Origin: Bilifractor sp002394235
GTDB lineage: Bacteria; Bacillota; Clostridia; Lachnospirales; Lachnospiraceae
Direction of reading: 5' to 3'
NCBI RefSeq assembly: GCF_052118845.1
Contig: NZ_JBQKGJ010000001.1
Coordinates: 62,001-126,000, forward strand
DNA: 64,000 bases
Positions within the stretch are counted from its first letter, which is position 1. Each line of letters begins with the position of its first letter. The notes beneath the pieces were generated by a model that did not search any database, was not told the origin of the DNA, and saw only the letters and a program-made list of their open reading frames with translations. A program made the translations under genes and the position numbers. Shown here in pieces: positions 1-9,064 of the stretch.

Positions 1-3000
1 GTCATTCAGCATGTTCTGAAGAGCACTCGATACTCCTGCTGTTGCCGTTCCTCCTTTCGATCCGGCACCAGATGTTCCCTGAGTAAGTGCATCGGACAGG
101 GAATCATTGATTGCAGATGCTACCCCGGAAGTATCCAGATTCTTCACCTGGTCCGGAAGGCTGCTATAAATCTGCTGGATCTCATTCGAAATTGCTGTCT
201 GTGCTTCTCCACTAAGCCCTGTAAGCCCGAACATATTGGAAATCTCTGTGGTAGACATCGTTCCAAGATTCGTTCCGCTCGACAATGCCTGGTCAAATAC
301 AGACTGCAATTTCTCTGCGGTTGTTCCTGCCAGATCCGGAAGGATCCCATCAAGGGAAGTACCCCATGCATCGGCTATAGACTGGAAAGCAAAGCTCTCA
401 ATCTTGACCTGCAACCCTTGTATCTGTGCTGTATAACCTGATGTTGCCTCCTGTACTGCTTCATTGTACTGATCCTGTGTGATGGCTCCCTCAGACAACT
501 GGAGGTTAAGGTTGGTCAGTGTTACCGTGAACGCCTGATCGTACTGATCTGACGCGCTCTGAGCGCTCGACTGCAAGGACTGAAGCAGCTCGTTGTAGGA
601 GTCTACATCCAAGGCAGCTCCAGAGAACTTCACATTCAGCATAGATAGCTTCGCTTCGAACTGTGCATCTGTAAACTTGCTCGTGAGCTCTTTCATCTGG
701 TTCTGAAGTTCCTGCATAGCATCCTGTTCGTTCATCTCCCAGTCAAAGCCGTTGATTCTGACCTTAACCTTCGTATCCGGAGAGATTACGCCATCAGACA
801 TAATTGCATCCATCTGGTCGCTAATCGCCTGGTACTGATTGTTGAGGCTCTCATAGAGTGAATTAGATGCTCCCTTCCAATCAATGCCAGGATTCTTAAG
901 AGCATAATTAGGAGTCGGCATAATCAGTGAAAATGCTGCATTCGCTTCATACTGGCTATCCTGTAAGAACTGTTTTGATGATTTCTGCAGAGTCTTTGCG
1001 GTATCAATGTAGCTCTGCATTCCATCTTCGGTGTCGAGGAAGCCGTTTTTCAGCTTCCAGTTCTGCTTCTGTACATCGGCCTGAGCGGACTGAAGGTCTT
1101 GTAGAGAGCTGGATGCATCACTAGCAGCCTGCATATAGTTATCCAAGCCTGATGTGTCCTTCCCGAAAAGCAGGCCTTTCGTTATGTCCGAGATATCCTG
1201 AGATGTCAGCTTAATGTCCCCGAAAGCTTCCCTCGTCTTCTCACTTGCTGCATTCTGTAGAGCAGCGCCAAACTGATCCGCAGCTACTTCTGTATCTTTG
1301 AACTGCTTCTGAAGCTCTTCACTCTCGAATCTTGTACCTTTCAATGCATACTTTGCTTTGTCAGAATAGTTCTGGATCTTCTTCGCTTCTTCTTCGTAGT
1401 CCTTTTCGATCTTGTGGCCACCGATCATTCCAGCGATACCACCAACACCGGCACCTACAAGTGCGCCGATAGCAGTGCCAAGGCCAGGAACCACTGAGCC
1501 TATAATAGCTCCGGTTGCCGCTCCGGCAGCAATTCCGCCTCCGGTAGCCAGCGCTCCATTTCTATAGGCCTTGCCCTTCTCTGTGTTGCCCTCTTTGTAC
1601 GCCTTGTAGGATGTAATACCCTGTCGTACTGTATCCACACCAGCTACTCCGGCAGCAATTCCTCCACCTACAGCTCCTGCTCCAAGGGCAATCGAACCCG
1701 CTGTAGTGGTAGCTCCTGCTCCTGCTCCGATCTTTCCAAGAGTACCAAGGATGCCTGAGCCCTGCATGGCTACCGGTCCAACAAATGTCCCCGTAGCATC
1801 GGTAAGGCTTCCAAGTGAGAAGGATCCGAGCGCACTCTTGCCCGCTCCGAATAAGGTCTTTCCTCCGCTAATCAGCTGCCCGATTCCCTTGATAAGCGGT
1901 ACTCCGATCCTTGCAAGCAACGCGGCCGATAGGAAGGAGGACAGCTCCGGGCTGGACGAGAAAATCCCTGAGGCATTGGTAAGAAGTCCCTTCAGGTTGG
2001 AAGTGATGGCGCTTTGTATATCAGAACCCTTGAATCCTTCTGCGAATCCTTTTGCGAACGATGCTCCAACACTTGCCCCATCGTCTATCGTGCTCGATAC
2101 ATCTATTCCAAGGAGAGTCAGAATTCCAGTAGAGATCCCCGTCCCGAGGCCTTTACCGATCTCCTGTGCCTTGTTCATGATGCCGAGCTTGCCCTTTGTG
2201 CTCCACCATTTCTCAAATGGATCACCAATCAGAGTATCGAATGACAGCTTTAGTTTCCCGAAAATGTCTGCGTTCTTCCACTCTGAGGAATTCGTGAGTG
2301 TTTTGAATTTTCTCTTCGCGTCACCCACAAACCGGTCAAGCTTATCCATGGCCTCCATCAACCCTTCCTGTAAATCAGGCATATGGTCTGTGAGCCACTG
2401 TATCCCATCCATCAGATACGGTTTCAGCCTTTCACCAAGAGCAATCTTTACTCCATCCAGGGCGCTCTTAAAGATGGTCCACTTGCCTTGCACATTGTCG
2501 AGCATGGTGTCTGTCATCTTCTGGGATGCTCCATCTGCATTTGATATCGAATCGGCAAGCTGGTCATAGCTGTCCTGAGAAGCATTAACGATAGCCAGCA
2601 GTCCAGACATTGCCTCCTGTCCTGCCAGATCGGACGCATACTTGGCCTTCTGGTCTGCTGTGAGACCGGAGAAGCCTTTTCTCAGCTGTCCCATGACGTC
2701 AGATAGCGACCTCATGGATCCGTCCTGGTTCGTAATACTGATTCCCAGAGCCTCCATAGCCGTTGCCGCATCCTTTGGCGGGTCAGCAAGCCTTGTGAGC
2801 ATACTTCTTAATGCTGTGCCGGCTTTCTCTCCTTTGATTCCGGAGTTTGCCATAAGTCCGATAGCCTGAGCTGTATCTTCAATGCTGTATCCCATGGCTC
2901 CCGCGATTGGTGCTACATATTGGAAGGTCTGTCCCATAAGACCGACATTCGTGTTTGCGCTGGCAGATGCCTGTGCCATAACGTCAGCGAAGTGAGTAGA

Positions 3001-3795
3001 ATCCTCAGCTGACAGGTTGAAGGCTGTCAGTGCGTCCGTGACGATATCTGATGTAGTGGCCAGATCCTCACCGGAAGCGGCTGCAAGGTTCATGATACCC
3101 TGGATGCCGTCCATCATCTGCTGAGGCTTCCATCCTGCCATGGCCATATACTCGAAGGCCTGTCCGGATTCCTCCGCAGTGAACTTTGTAGTGGCGCCCA
3201 TTTCCTTAGCCTTGGCGGTGAGGGCTTCAAATTGCGCTTCTGTAGCGCCTGAAATTGCCTTCACCTTGCTCATTTCAGCCTCAAATCCCGTGTAGGTGCT
3301 GATTACATCTGAGAGCATGGCTGTGCCGCCGATGGTCACTCCAGCAGCTGCCAGCGGGCTTGTAATTGCCTTTAGCGCACTTTTTATTGGGCTGGTAATC
3401 TTATCTGCGGCAGAGACAGTGATATTCCACGCCTTTCCGGCAAGGCTCTTTCCCATCGATGCGATTTTAGAAATCACGGACGTTGCCTTGTCCTTTACGG
3501 CAATTACTTTTTCAATCTTCTCTTTGTTGAAATTTTGTGTTTCTTTATCGGCCTGTGAGAGGGTTTTTTCAAATCCTTTTGCCGACCTCTCTGCTGAAGC
3601 GAATCCTCTTTCTGCAGAAGTGCCAATGTCTTGAAAGCCCTTTCGCATCTGAGATGAGGACTTATTGACTTTCGCAGATTCCTTTGAAGCGCTTGTTCCT
3701 AGTCCGCTCAGCTTGCTCTGAATAGAATCCAACGCTCCCGAGGCATTATCTTCGACGGTAATCGGAATTTCAATCTGAATCGTTTTACTGGCCAT
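1..3795 (-). CDS. Phage tail tape measure protein (partial)
   Basis: Sets tail length and occupies the tail tube before DNA ejection. The frame is open from the ATG at 3795 to the window edge, giving 1265 codons without the C-terminus. Residues about 105-260 resemble the TP901-type tape measure core (alternating alpha-helical segments, with a GEKAGTALRSML motif near residue 325). A glycine/alanine-rich hydrophobic stretch follows at about 690-790, as is usual for membrane-penetrating parts of these proteins. The start overlaps the chaperone frameshift product by 11 nt, so the two are likely translationally coupled. Its position downstream of chaperone and tube genes fits a myophage tail module. 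Confidence 0.93.
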   Translation of the reverse strand, partial: MASKTIQIEIPITVEDNASGALDSIQSKLSGLGTSASKESAKVNKSSSQMRKGFQDIGTSAERGFASAERSAKGFEKTLSQADKETQNFNKEKIEKVIAVKDKATSVISKIASMGKSLAGKAWNITVSAADKITSPIKSALKAITSPLAAAGVTIGGTAMLSDVISTYTGFEAEMSKVKAISGATEAQFEALTAKAKEMGATTKFTAEESGQAFEYMAMAGWKPQQMMDGIQGIMNLAAASGEDLATTSDIVTDALTAFNLSAEDSTHFADVMAQASASANTNVGLMGQTFQYVAPIAGAMGYSIEDTAQAIGLMANSGIKGEKAGTALRSMLTRLADPPKDAATAMEALGISITNQDGSMRSLSDVMGQLRKGFSGLTADQKAKYASDLAGQEAMSGLLAIVNASQDSYDQLADSISNADGASQKMTDTMLDNVQGKWTIFKSALDGVKIALGERLKPYLMDGIQWLTDHMPDLQEGLMEAMDKLDRFVGDAKRKFKTLTNSSEWKNADIFGKLKLSFDTLIGDPFEKWWSTKGKLGIMNKAQEIGKGLGTGISTGILTLLGIDVSSTIDDGASVGASFAKGFAEGFKGSDIQSAITSNLKGLLTNASGIFSSSPELSSFLSAALLARIGVPLIKGIGQLISGGKTLFGAGKSALGSFSLGSLTDATGTFVGPVAMQGSGILGTLGKIGAGAGATTTAGSIALGAGAVGGGIAAGVAGVDTVRQGITSYKAYKEGNTEKGKAYRNGALATGGGIAAGAATGAIIGSVVPGLGTAIGALVGAGVGGIAGMIGGHKIEKDYEEEAKKIQNYSDKAKYALKGTRFESEELQKQFKDTEVAADQFGAALQNAASEKTREAFGDIKLTSQDISDITKGLLFGKDTSGLDNYMQAASDASSSLQDLQSAQADVQKQNWKLKNGFLDTEDGMQSYIDTAKTLQKSSKQFLQDSQYEANAAFSLIMPTPNYALKNPGIDWKGASNSLYESLNNQYQAISDQMDAIMSDGVISPDTKVKVRINGFDWEMNEQDAMQELQNQMKELTSKFTDAQFEAKLSMLNVKFSGAALDVDSYNELLQSLQSSAQSASDQYDQAFTVTLTNLNLQLSEGAITQDQYNEAVQEATSGYTAQIQGLQVKIESFAFQSIADAWGTSLDGILPDLAGTTAEKLQSVFDQALSSGTNLGTMSTTEISNMFGLTGLSGEAQTAISNEIQQIYSSLPDQVKNLDTSGVASAINDSLSDALTQGTSGAGSKGGTATAGVSSALQNMLND

Positions 3796-3955
3796 TGTCC
3801 GCACCTCCTTTCTTATCATCTTCAAGACGGACCGACATAGAAGCGAGCAGGAATGCACGCTCCCATGGTGACCTGGAATATACCTCAGTTGGGGTTAATC
3901 CGGTCCGTTGGAAGATCTGGTGAAGAAGAGTCACCCTTCCGCCGGCACGAATCAT
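3785..3955 (-). CDS. Tail assembly chaperone frameshift extension (56 codons)
   Basis: This short frame begins at the slippery run ending the upstream chaperone gene and stops inside the first codons of the tape measure gene. It reads from an ATG whose bases overlap the upstream TGA. It contains a TPTEVYSRSPWERAFLLASM segment, the type of sequence found in the second half of tail chaperone pairs. Two routes are possible: a -1 ribosomal shift on A-AAA-AAA making a protein of about 248 residues, or re-initiation at the overlapping ATG. Frameshift fusion is the usual arrangement for tail chaperones (lambda G/GT, and analogous pairs in myophages), so that is my preferred reading. Confidence 0.75.
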   Translation of the reverse strand: MIRAGGRVTLLHQIFQRTGLTPTEVYSRSPWERAFLLASMSVRLEDDKKGGADNGQ

Positions 3956-4530
3956 TTTTTTGCTGTTTCTTCGCGGTAAAGATCAGCCTCATCAGCGTCG
4001 TCCGTGTTGTACCCCGAAAGTTCGTTTACCATCTCCAGGGCACGGTCCTTCTCTCCACCATTAAGCACTGCCTCAATAACATCCAGAGCAGTTACGATCT
4101 GGTACCCTTTCATCTGGAGACCGCTCCACAGCTTCTTGTTGTCCCAGAGGTTCGCCCTGTCTTCTTCCGTGGTGGCATGATAGATCAGAGAGCTCCGGAA
4201 CTTCGCCTGATCAACAGAGTCCTCGAACTTGACGCCAATCGACCGGTTACGCACGAACTTGGTGTACTTCTTTCTGCACTGACGGGCCTCTTCATCAGAT
4301 AGCGCATGCAGGTGGAATTCGAAATATTTATGGCCATTCCGGATTACTTCAAAGAGCTTCGTGACTTCAGTTCTGTCCTCAGCTGCCTGAAGCATTCCGG
4401 CAATGAAGTCATTCTCATTGGTGCGGAGTTTGGTTTTCTCCTGATCCTGTGTCTCCTGCTCGGTAAACTCCTCGTCTACTACTTCCGGAGCCTTTTCGGT
4501 GTCGGTGATAGTCTTCTTCAGTGTTGCCAT
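3952..4530 (-). CDS. Tail assembly chaperone (XkdN-like), zero-frame product
   Basis: A 192-residue acidic protein lying between the tail tube gene and the tape measure gene, the standard place for the chaperone that coats the tape measure during tail assembly. The N-terminal 40 residues are low-complexity and rich in Glu, Thr and Lys; residues 40-180 form the conserved part with charged helices. The product ends at a poly-A run that forms a -1 slippery site. A hairpin terminator (4546-4576) separates it from the tube gene, so its transcript level may be lower than that of the tube. Role is assigned by position and general resemblance to XkdN-type proteins. Confidence 0.8.
   Translation of the reverse strand: MATLKKTITDTEKAPEVVDEEFTEQETQDQEKTKLRTNENDFIAGMLQAAEDRTEVTKLFEVIRNGHKYFEFHLHALSDEEARQCRKKYTKFVRNRSIGVKFEDSVDQAKFRSSLIYHATTEEDRANLWDNKKLWSGLQMKGYQIVTALDVIEAVLNGGEKDRALEMVNELSGYNTDDADEADLYREETAKK
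3955..3961 (-). promoter_or_regulatory. Putative -1 ribosomal frameshift slippery heptamer
   Basis: On the minus strand the last sense codons of the chaperone are GCA AAA AAA followed at once by TGA, which gives the heptamer A-AAA-AAA. Slipping back one base enters the 56-codon frame described above. A stop directly after the heptamer is common at such sites. No stimulatory structure was established. Confidence 0.65.
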
Positions 4531-4545
4531 TTCTTATCCTCCTAT

Positions 4546-4576
4546 AAGAAAAAAGGGGCGCCGGTCATGCGCCCCT
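4546..4576 (-). terminator. Intrinsic terminator between tube and chaperone genes
   Basis: An 8-bp perfect stem, AGGGGCGC with GCGCCCCT and a 7-nt loop, is followed on the minus strand by a run of six or more T. It lies directly after the tail tube gene and would give polar reduction of the downstream tail chaperone and tape measure genes. Confidence 0.75.
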
Positions 4577-4601
4577 GTGCATTATTGATTGGGAAAGGTG
4601 G

Positions 4602-5060
4602 TCAGATGGAAAGTGTCTTCTGAAGGTCTGGCTTGCCATTGCAGTACAACGACCAGCTCCTCTTAATGACATCTCCGTTCTCGAAGTTCTGGAGATCGAT
4701 ATCGCCAGATGGAATGCAGTCACGATATACTACCCGCTCTTCTGAACCATTGAGGCCACTAAGGACCCCCTGGAACACCAGCTGCGGAGTTACGCCAGAA
4801 TGCATGGCGTCGATCAGCGTCTTGAAGTTATCGGCATCCTCGATCACGATTTCGGAGTATGTGATAGTGATGCCATAGGTGTTGGAAGTCTCATGCTCCT
4901 GCGGGTCACCGAGGGGTGAATACTTTGCGTTATTGTAGGATACCTTCGACTGGAATGTATCTACGGAGTACAGCATGTTTCCGTCACCGTCATAGACGGC
5001 GGCGTCCTTGCCAGTACGTGCGTTTCTAGCATCAGATGATGCCCTGTTATTGATAGCCAT
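4602..5060 (-). CDS. Tail tube protein (XkdM-like)
   Basis: A 152-residue protein directly after the sheath gene, where the inner tube protein of contractile tails is encoded. It has the features of XkdM-type tube proteins: an N-terminal arm of about 40 residues, then a beta-rich core (segments around HETSNTYGITITYSEIVIED and the VYRDCIPSGDIDLQNFENGD turn). It would polymerise into the rigid tube inside the sheath. A good Shine-Dalgarno sequence precedes the ATG, and 19 nt separate it from the sheath gene. Confidence 0.88.
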   Translation of the reverse strand: MAINNRASSDARNARTGKDAAVYDGDGNMLYSVDTFQSKVSYNNAKYSPLGDPQEHETSNTYGITITYSEIVIEDADNFKTLIDAMHSGVTPQLVFQGVLSGLNGSEERVVYRDCIPSGDIDLQNFENGDVIKRSWSLYCNGKPDLQKTLSI

Positions 5061-5079
5061 TTATACGTACCTCCTTTTC

Positions 5080-6474
5080 TTAGACGATAGAGCTGAACCG
5101 GAACCGATAGGTGAGATATAAATGCTCGATAGAATCAAGGTCTACGACATCGATCACGAAGTATGCATAGTCCCCATCGGATACTGAATTGGTATCCTCG
5201 GAAACAGTTCCTGCAACCAGCTTCCCTTCGGAAATCATGCTGTTAACGATGGTCTGGAGCTGAGCTACAACGGTAGCACGGCCGTTCGCATCGTTATTCA
5301 CCTTTCCGATCATGGAATCAGCCTGATCGTTGCATCTGGTCATGAGCTCGAATCTGGTCTTGGTTCTGCGGGTCTTCTTCCACCCGGCGTCCTGGTCATC
5401 CTTCGGGGTAACCAGAGTGTTGATTGCATAGTCAATCCATACCTGGCCAGCTGCATTCGTGGAGAGAACCAGGCATCCCTCGGTCTCTGCCTCCGTCATC
5501 TGTGTGGGAGTCAGCGGCTCAAGGAGTTCTGTCCATCCGCTGATGACCTTGTGAGTCATGGACTGGCTGGAAGGTGTCACTGCGTACTCGGCGGTGATCC
5601 TGGCGGCCAGGAGATATCCCTTCAGTTCCGCCTCTGACTCCTTAACATGCGCATTAAGCACATAGTGGACCTTTTCGCTGTTGAAGGCAGCTGCCGCAGC
5701 CTCCCTGTCTGCCAGAGTCTCGGAAGGATCCTGCGCAACGAAGCAGACAGCCATCTGGCCAACGTTGTAAATCCTGTCGAGGAATGCAGAGAGAAGCAGA
5801 TGCACCGCATTGTCGTTGGAATCAACGCAGATACCGTTGAAGCGGAACTTCTCGGCGATGCTGAAGGCGTTAGAATAATCGGCGTTGGTGATTTTCGGAT
5901 CTTCGCCGGCTGTGAAAGCAGTAGAAGTGGTCTCAGTTATCTTTCCGGTTGCCGTTCCCTTGGATGCTGCGAAGTTCTCAGAATCCTTGAATGCAGCTAC
6001 AAACTCGTCAACCTCATTATCTCCGACTGCGAAGTCATGAGATTCAAACACGGATCCGTCAGCATAGATCGCTACGGTCTTCTTGGTGGAATCTGCAGCC
6101 TTGGTTTTTACGGAATAGGTGAATTTCTTGCTTCCTGCATACTTTGCGGTCAGGGTTACGGTTCCTGTTGCTGCGGCAACCTCAGCCTTTGCAGCTGTTC
6201 CTCCATCGCCAAGACGGATGCAGATTACCTTCTTGGGAGAAGCTGCATAGATCTCTCTCAGCATATCGGTGTTTCCGCCGTTGCCATAAAAATTCTGGTA
6301 GTTATCGGTGCCCGTAAGGGTCTTTGCCGCACCTAACGGGCCGAAATCAGCTGCGAAGATAGCGCATACCACTCCATCATCTGCTCCGGCGACTGCATCG
6401 GTACCGGCCTTCTCTACACGGAAGTAAGCACCAGGGCGGACCTTTGTTTCCCCCTTCATGAATGTTCCTGCCAT
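5080..6474 (-). CDS. Contractile tail sheath protein (XkdK-like)
   Basis: At 464 residues this has the size and layout of phage sheath subunits. The N-terminus (KGETKVRPGAYFRVEK) is the conserved arm seen in many Firmicutes sheath proteins; a variable inserted domain follows at about 100-200, and the C-terminal third (LEPLTPTQMTEAETEGCLVL, then the WKKTRRTKTRFELMTRCNDQ region) is the conserved polymerisation domain. It marks the phage as a myovirus morphotype. It abuts the 82-residue gene upstream with no gap and is followed by the tube gene. Confidence 0.93.
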   Translation of the reverse strand: MAGTFMKGETKVRPGAYFRVEKAGTDAVAGADDGVVCAIFAADFGPLGAAKTLTGTDNYQNFYGNGGNTDMLREIYAASPKKVICIRLGDGGTAAKAEVAAATGTVTLTAKYAGSKKFTYSVKTKAADSTKKTVAIYADGSVFESHDFAVGDNEVDEFVAAFKDSENFAASKGTATGKITETTSTAFTAGEDPKITNADYSNAFSIAEKFRFNGICVDSNDNAVHLLLSAFLDRIYNVGQMAVCFVAQDPSETLADREAAAAAFNSEKVHYVLNAHVKESEAELKGYLLAARITAEYAVTPSSQSMTHKVISGWTELLEPLTPTQMTEAETEGCLVLSTNAAGQVWIDYAINTLVTPKDDQDAGWKKTRRTKTRFELMTRCNDQADSMIGKVNNDANGRATVVAQLQTIVNSMISEGKLVAGTVSEDTNSVSDGDYAYFVIDVVDLDSIEHLYLTYRFRFSSIV

Positions 6475-6723
6475 TTACTTTACCTCTCTTTCCAGAAACT
6501 CTTTCACCAGTTTCTCAGTGTTAGAAATTGTTGCAGCCTTAAGGCCTTCCAGCTTGAGCGCCGTATACACTACCTCCGGCATCGTGTGGAAACGTGTCTT
6601 GGCAGCCTCTTCCAGCTCCTCAAGGGAATAAAGAGGCTCCTCGTCCGGTGCTTTGATGACGCGTACCGGCTCAGCCTTAGGAGCTTCCTTTGCAGGATTA
6701 ACCTGCTTAGTATCATCGTTCAT
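6475..6723 (-). CDS. Small hypothetical tail-module protein
   Basis: An 82-residue charged protein between the terminator-like gene and the sheath gene. The first 25 residues are disordered-looking (Lys, Pro, Glu), followed by a helical section (SLEELEEAAKTRF, then EGLKAATISNTEKLVKEFLE). PBSX has a small gene of unknown function in the matching slot (xkdJ). I do not recognise a domain. The stop codon abuts the sheath start. Confidence 0.75.
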   Translation of the reverse strand: MNDDTKQVNPAKEAPKAEPVRVIKAPDEEPLYSLEELEEAAKTRFHTMPEVVYTALKLEGLKAATISNTEKLVKEFLEREVK

Positions 6724-6736
6724 TTTTTACCTCCAT

Positions 6737-7603
6737 CTACTGGTTGATATTGATAGATTGGATTGTGTGCGGCTTTGGAGTGGTCTTAACTACACCGTAA
6801 TGCGTGAATACGGTAATCTGTCCGATCCTAAGGTAGTCGGCTTTCCGGTCGAACTGTACCCCGTTGATTCTCATTAGAGACCCATCCGTCATTAACAGTT
6901 CTCCTTCCATGGAAAGCTTCTGCTCAATGGCTGCGCACATCTTTAGGTTGTCCGCTTTGACCGGGCACAAGACATGCACAGACATCTGACAGTCAAGCCA
7001 GGTTATTGTGTGAAGATTATGCCCAGTTGACATGACAAGCCTTTGGACTTCCGTATAAATGATCGGAGCGTCTTTTGAAAGAACCATATCTCCGATACGG
7101 TCTATTCCTATGATGATTGCCTCTGGGTACAACTCCTTCAGGTATCTCGACAGTGTAACCTGCGGATCGGGATCTGTTGTCTCCTGGTTCGGATACTCAA
7201 CGATATCGAACTGCGTTGTCTGTCCTATGATATTCGTTCCCGGAAGCGTAAAGCCGTCAGTCCTCGCCCAGGCGAAGGAGTACGGCCCGTCAGTTCCTTC
7301 TGGGTTCAGAAGAATGTCCCGGAAGGTGTCTTTGATGGCCGCAGACAGCGCTAAAATGACCATAGAGGTGCGTTCCGTGTAGACCGTGATACTTAATGTG
7401 CCTACGGATGAACGCTCCTCATTTGCCTGCGTATCGATGATGTAATCACATCTCGGATACTGGGTCTTTCCGCCCCATCCCTCGTCTTGGTCAGAGGGTG
7501 CCTCGGTGTCAAATACTGCCGGTCCATCATAAAACTTAGCCAGTCTTCCAGTCAGATCATCATTCTCAACCAGCCGCTTATAGATCAGCTGTTTAAGATT
7601 CAT
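6737..7603 (-). CDS. Putative neck/tail terminator protein
   Basis: A 288-residue protein directly upstream of the sheath cluster and downstream of the gp10-like gene, where tail terminator or neck proteins are normally encoded. Residues 1-120 look like a DUF3168-type tail terminator (MNLKQLIYKRLVENDDLTGRL start, then a DYIID strand and helix). The second half looks like another alpha/beta module of similar size, so the protein may be an internal duplication or a fusion. The start overlaps the end of the upstream gene by 11 nt. Function is by position. Confidence 0.6.
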   Translation of the reverse strand: MNLKQLIYKRLVENDDLTGRLAKFYDGPAVFDTEAPSDQDEGWGGKTQYPRCDYIIDTQANEERSSVGTLSITVYTERTSMVILALSAAIKDTFRDILLNPEGTDGPYSFAWARTDGFTLPGTNIIGQTTQFDIVEYPNQETTDPDPQVTLSRYLKELYPEAIIIGIDRIGDMVLSKDAPIIYTEVQRLVMSTGHNLHTITWLDCQMSVHVLCPVKADNLKMCAAIEQKLSMEGELLMTDGSLMRINGVQFDRKADYLRIGQITVFTHYGVVKTTPKPHTIQSININQ

Positions 7604-7877
7604 CTGCCTTCACCTCCGGATACTTCGAAACGGTAACCATGTCGTTTGTATACCGGATTTCCCACTGGCCAGCAGCCGCTTCTTGCGCAGGGATGAAGAA
7701 GTGATTCGTCACGTTCTGGATTCTCGGCGGATACTGTACCGCAATCTCATCCTTTGAAGCACTCGTAACAAATCCCATCTCTGCATCTGACCATGAGCTG
7801 TGCTTTGCCCAGATCAGCGTTCCTCGCTTTACCTCATCGAGGTTGAAGTGAGGCGTTTCGTCGTTCGTTACTAACAT
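7593..7877 (-). CDS. Small conserved phage structural-module protein
   Basis: A 94-residue protein of mainly beta character (KRGTLIWAKHSSW, then MGFVTSASKDEIAVQYPP). It resembles short Firmicutes phage proteins filed under DUF5026 in my recollection, which sit between gp10-like and terminator-like genes; this match is from memory. It probably takes part in head-tail joining, but no function can be shown. Ends overlap both neighbours closely, in keeping with one transcript. Confidence 0.6.
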   Translation of the reverse strand: MLVTNDETPHFNLDEVKRGTLIWAKHSSWSDAEMGFVTSASKDEIAVQYPPRIQNVTNHFFIPAQEAAAGQWEIRYTNDMVTVSKYPEVKADES

Positions 7878-7887
7878 GGGTCACCTC

Positions 7888-8268
7888 CTACAAGTCCGCG
7901 AAGATCCCGTCTATATCCTTCTCTGTACGTTCAATGATCTTGTCCACAAACGGCCTGGCAGCCATCTTCCTTGTCCCTTCTTCGAGATATCCGGCATAAT
8001 TAACTCCAGGTTCGCCGAAAACAGTGATATTTCCGCTCCCTCCTCTTACGCCGAATGTCCACAGATTCCTTAGATTGCCGGATCTCATATGCGGGACTTC
8101 ACCCGGGGCAGATGCAGGCGGATAGCTCCCGGATGTAAGTACCTCAATCTCTGCATTCCTTAACGCATTCTGCACCTTGTAGGCTCTGGACATGACTGCC
8201 TGATTGATCTCCTGTATACCACTGGCTACATCAATTCCAAGCTGTGCAGCTCCTGCTTCCGGACTCAT
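7888..8268 (-). CDS. HK97 gp10-like tail completion protein
   Basis: A 126-residue protein with the profile of the HK97 gp10 family: an N-terminal helix, a central segment with a SGSYPPASAPGEVPHMRSGN loop, and a C-terminal YAGYLEEGTRKMAARPFVDK motif in which the E(Y)GT.KM..RPF pattern is typical. The family joins tail and neck during assembly. It overlaps the upstream gene by 4 nt. Confidence 0.75.
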   Translation of the reverse strand: MSPEAGAAQLGIDVASGIQEINQAVMSRAYKVQNALRNAEIEVLTSGSYPPASAPGEVPHMRSGNLRNLWTFGVRGGSGNITVFGEPGVNYAGYLEEGTRKMAARPFVDKIIERTEKDIDGIFADL

Positions 8269-8636
8269 TTCACATCATTCCTTTCTTCCACGTAGTAAAT
8301 CGTCGTGGCACCGAGTTGGCCGACATCCTGCACCAGGAGAATATAAAAAAGCTGGTTGTTTCCAGCCAGCATATCTCCCTTCTTGCAGACGGCCTTGCCT
8401 CTTGCCACGATGGTGTGTGTCAATGAATGCTGATCAGAATCCCACAGGTGCATGTGGCGCTGTTCCTGATCCGTGTTAGCCTGTGCCAGAATTCCACGAA
8501 AAACCTTACCGGTGTCCTCATAGTGTTTCACAGGTATGCCTGTATCTGAGAGCCTTGTGCACTCTTTCATCAGCCGGAACTCCTTGTACAGGTTTCCCGG
8601 CCTTCGGTACATGCCTCTTACCGGGTTATCGTACAT
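8265..8636 (-). CDS. Putative head closure / head-tail adaptor protein
   Basis: A 123-residue protein following the connector gene, where SPP1 gp16-type head closure proteins occur. Beta-rich, with a GILAQANTDQEQRHMHLWDS segment and a C-terminal FYILLVQDVGQLGATTIYYV strand pair that suits a small beta barrel. Assignment rests on order and size; sequence alone is not decisive. Tightly packed with neighbours (overlaps of 1 and 4 nt). Confidence 0.55.
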   Translation of the reverse strand: MYDNPVRGMYRRPGNLYKEFRLMKECTRLSDTGIPVKHYEDTGKVFRGILAQANTDQEQRHMHLWDSDQHSLTHTIVARGKAVCKKGDMLAGNNQLFYILLVQDVGQLGATTIYYVEERNDVK

Positions 8637-9064
8637 TACCGGCCTCCTTTCGGAACCTCTCCCGCATGGTCTCTGCTCATCATCCCGAGACGGAAGTAAG
8701 GATCTCTATGCGTGTCGCATCCGTTCTTTGCGATTGCCTCGGGAGAGACATTCGCAGCATCCAGCTCTGCTTTCAACTTGGCATACTCTTCCTTCCACAG
8801 CTTCGCCCGCTCGCCATATGACAGGTTCACGGGTCCGTCTGTGGTGTTGACCTCGTAGGAAAATCTTCGGAAGATGGTTTCAAGGCAGGCCAGCTTCGCC
8901 CGTTTCCATGAATCCGGATACATTGCCAGGCAGGCATTGTATTCTTCGTCACAGAGAGCACAGGTATCCTGCTTTCCTTCCACCATAGTGTCTCCAAGCT
9001 GGAACCGCATCAGGTCTTTTCCGTTCTCGGTGAGCTTCGACGGGTCATACTCATAGGTCATCAT
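8636..9064 (-). CDS. Putative head-tail connector protein
   Basis: A 142-residue mainly alpha-helical protein (helices around TCALCDEEYNACLAMYPDSW, then the RAKLACLETIFRRFSYEV and GERAKLWKEEYAKLKAELDA stretches). Gp6/gp15-type connector proteins that sit on the portal ring are helical, of this length, and occur one or two genes after the major capsid gene. No diagnostic residues identified, so the name is positional. Confidence 0.5.
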   Translation of the reverse strand: MMTYEYDPSKLTENGKDLMRFQLGDTMVEGKQDTCALCDEEYNACLAMYPDSWKRAKLACLETIFRRFSYEVNTTDGPVNLSYGERAKLWKEEYAKLKAELDAANVSPEAIAKNGCDTHRDPYFRLGMMSRDHAGEVPKGGR

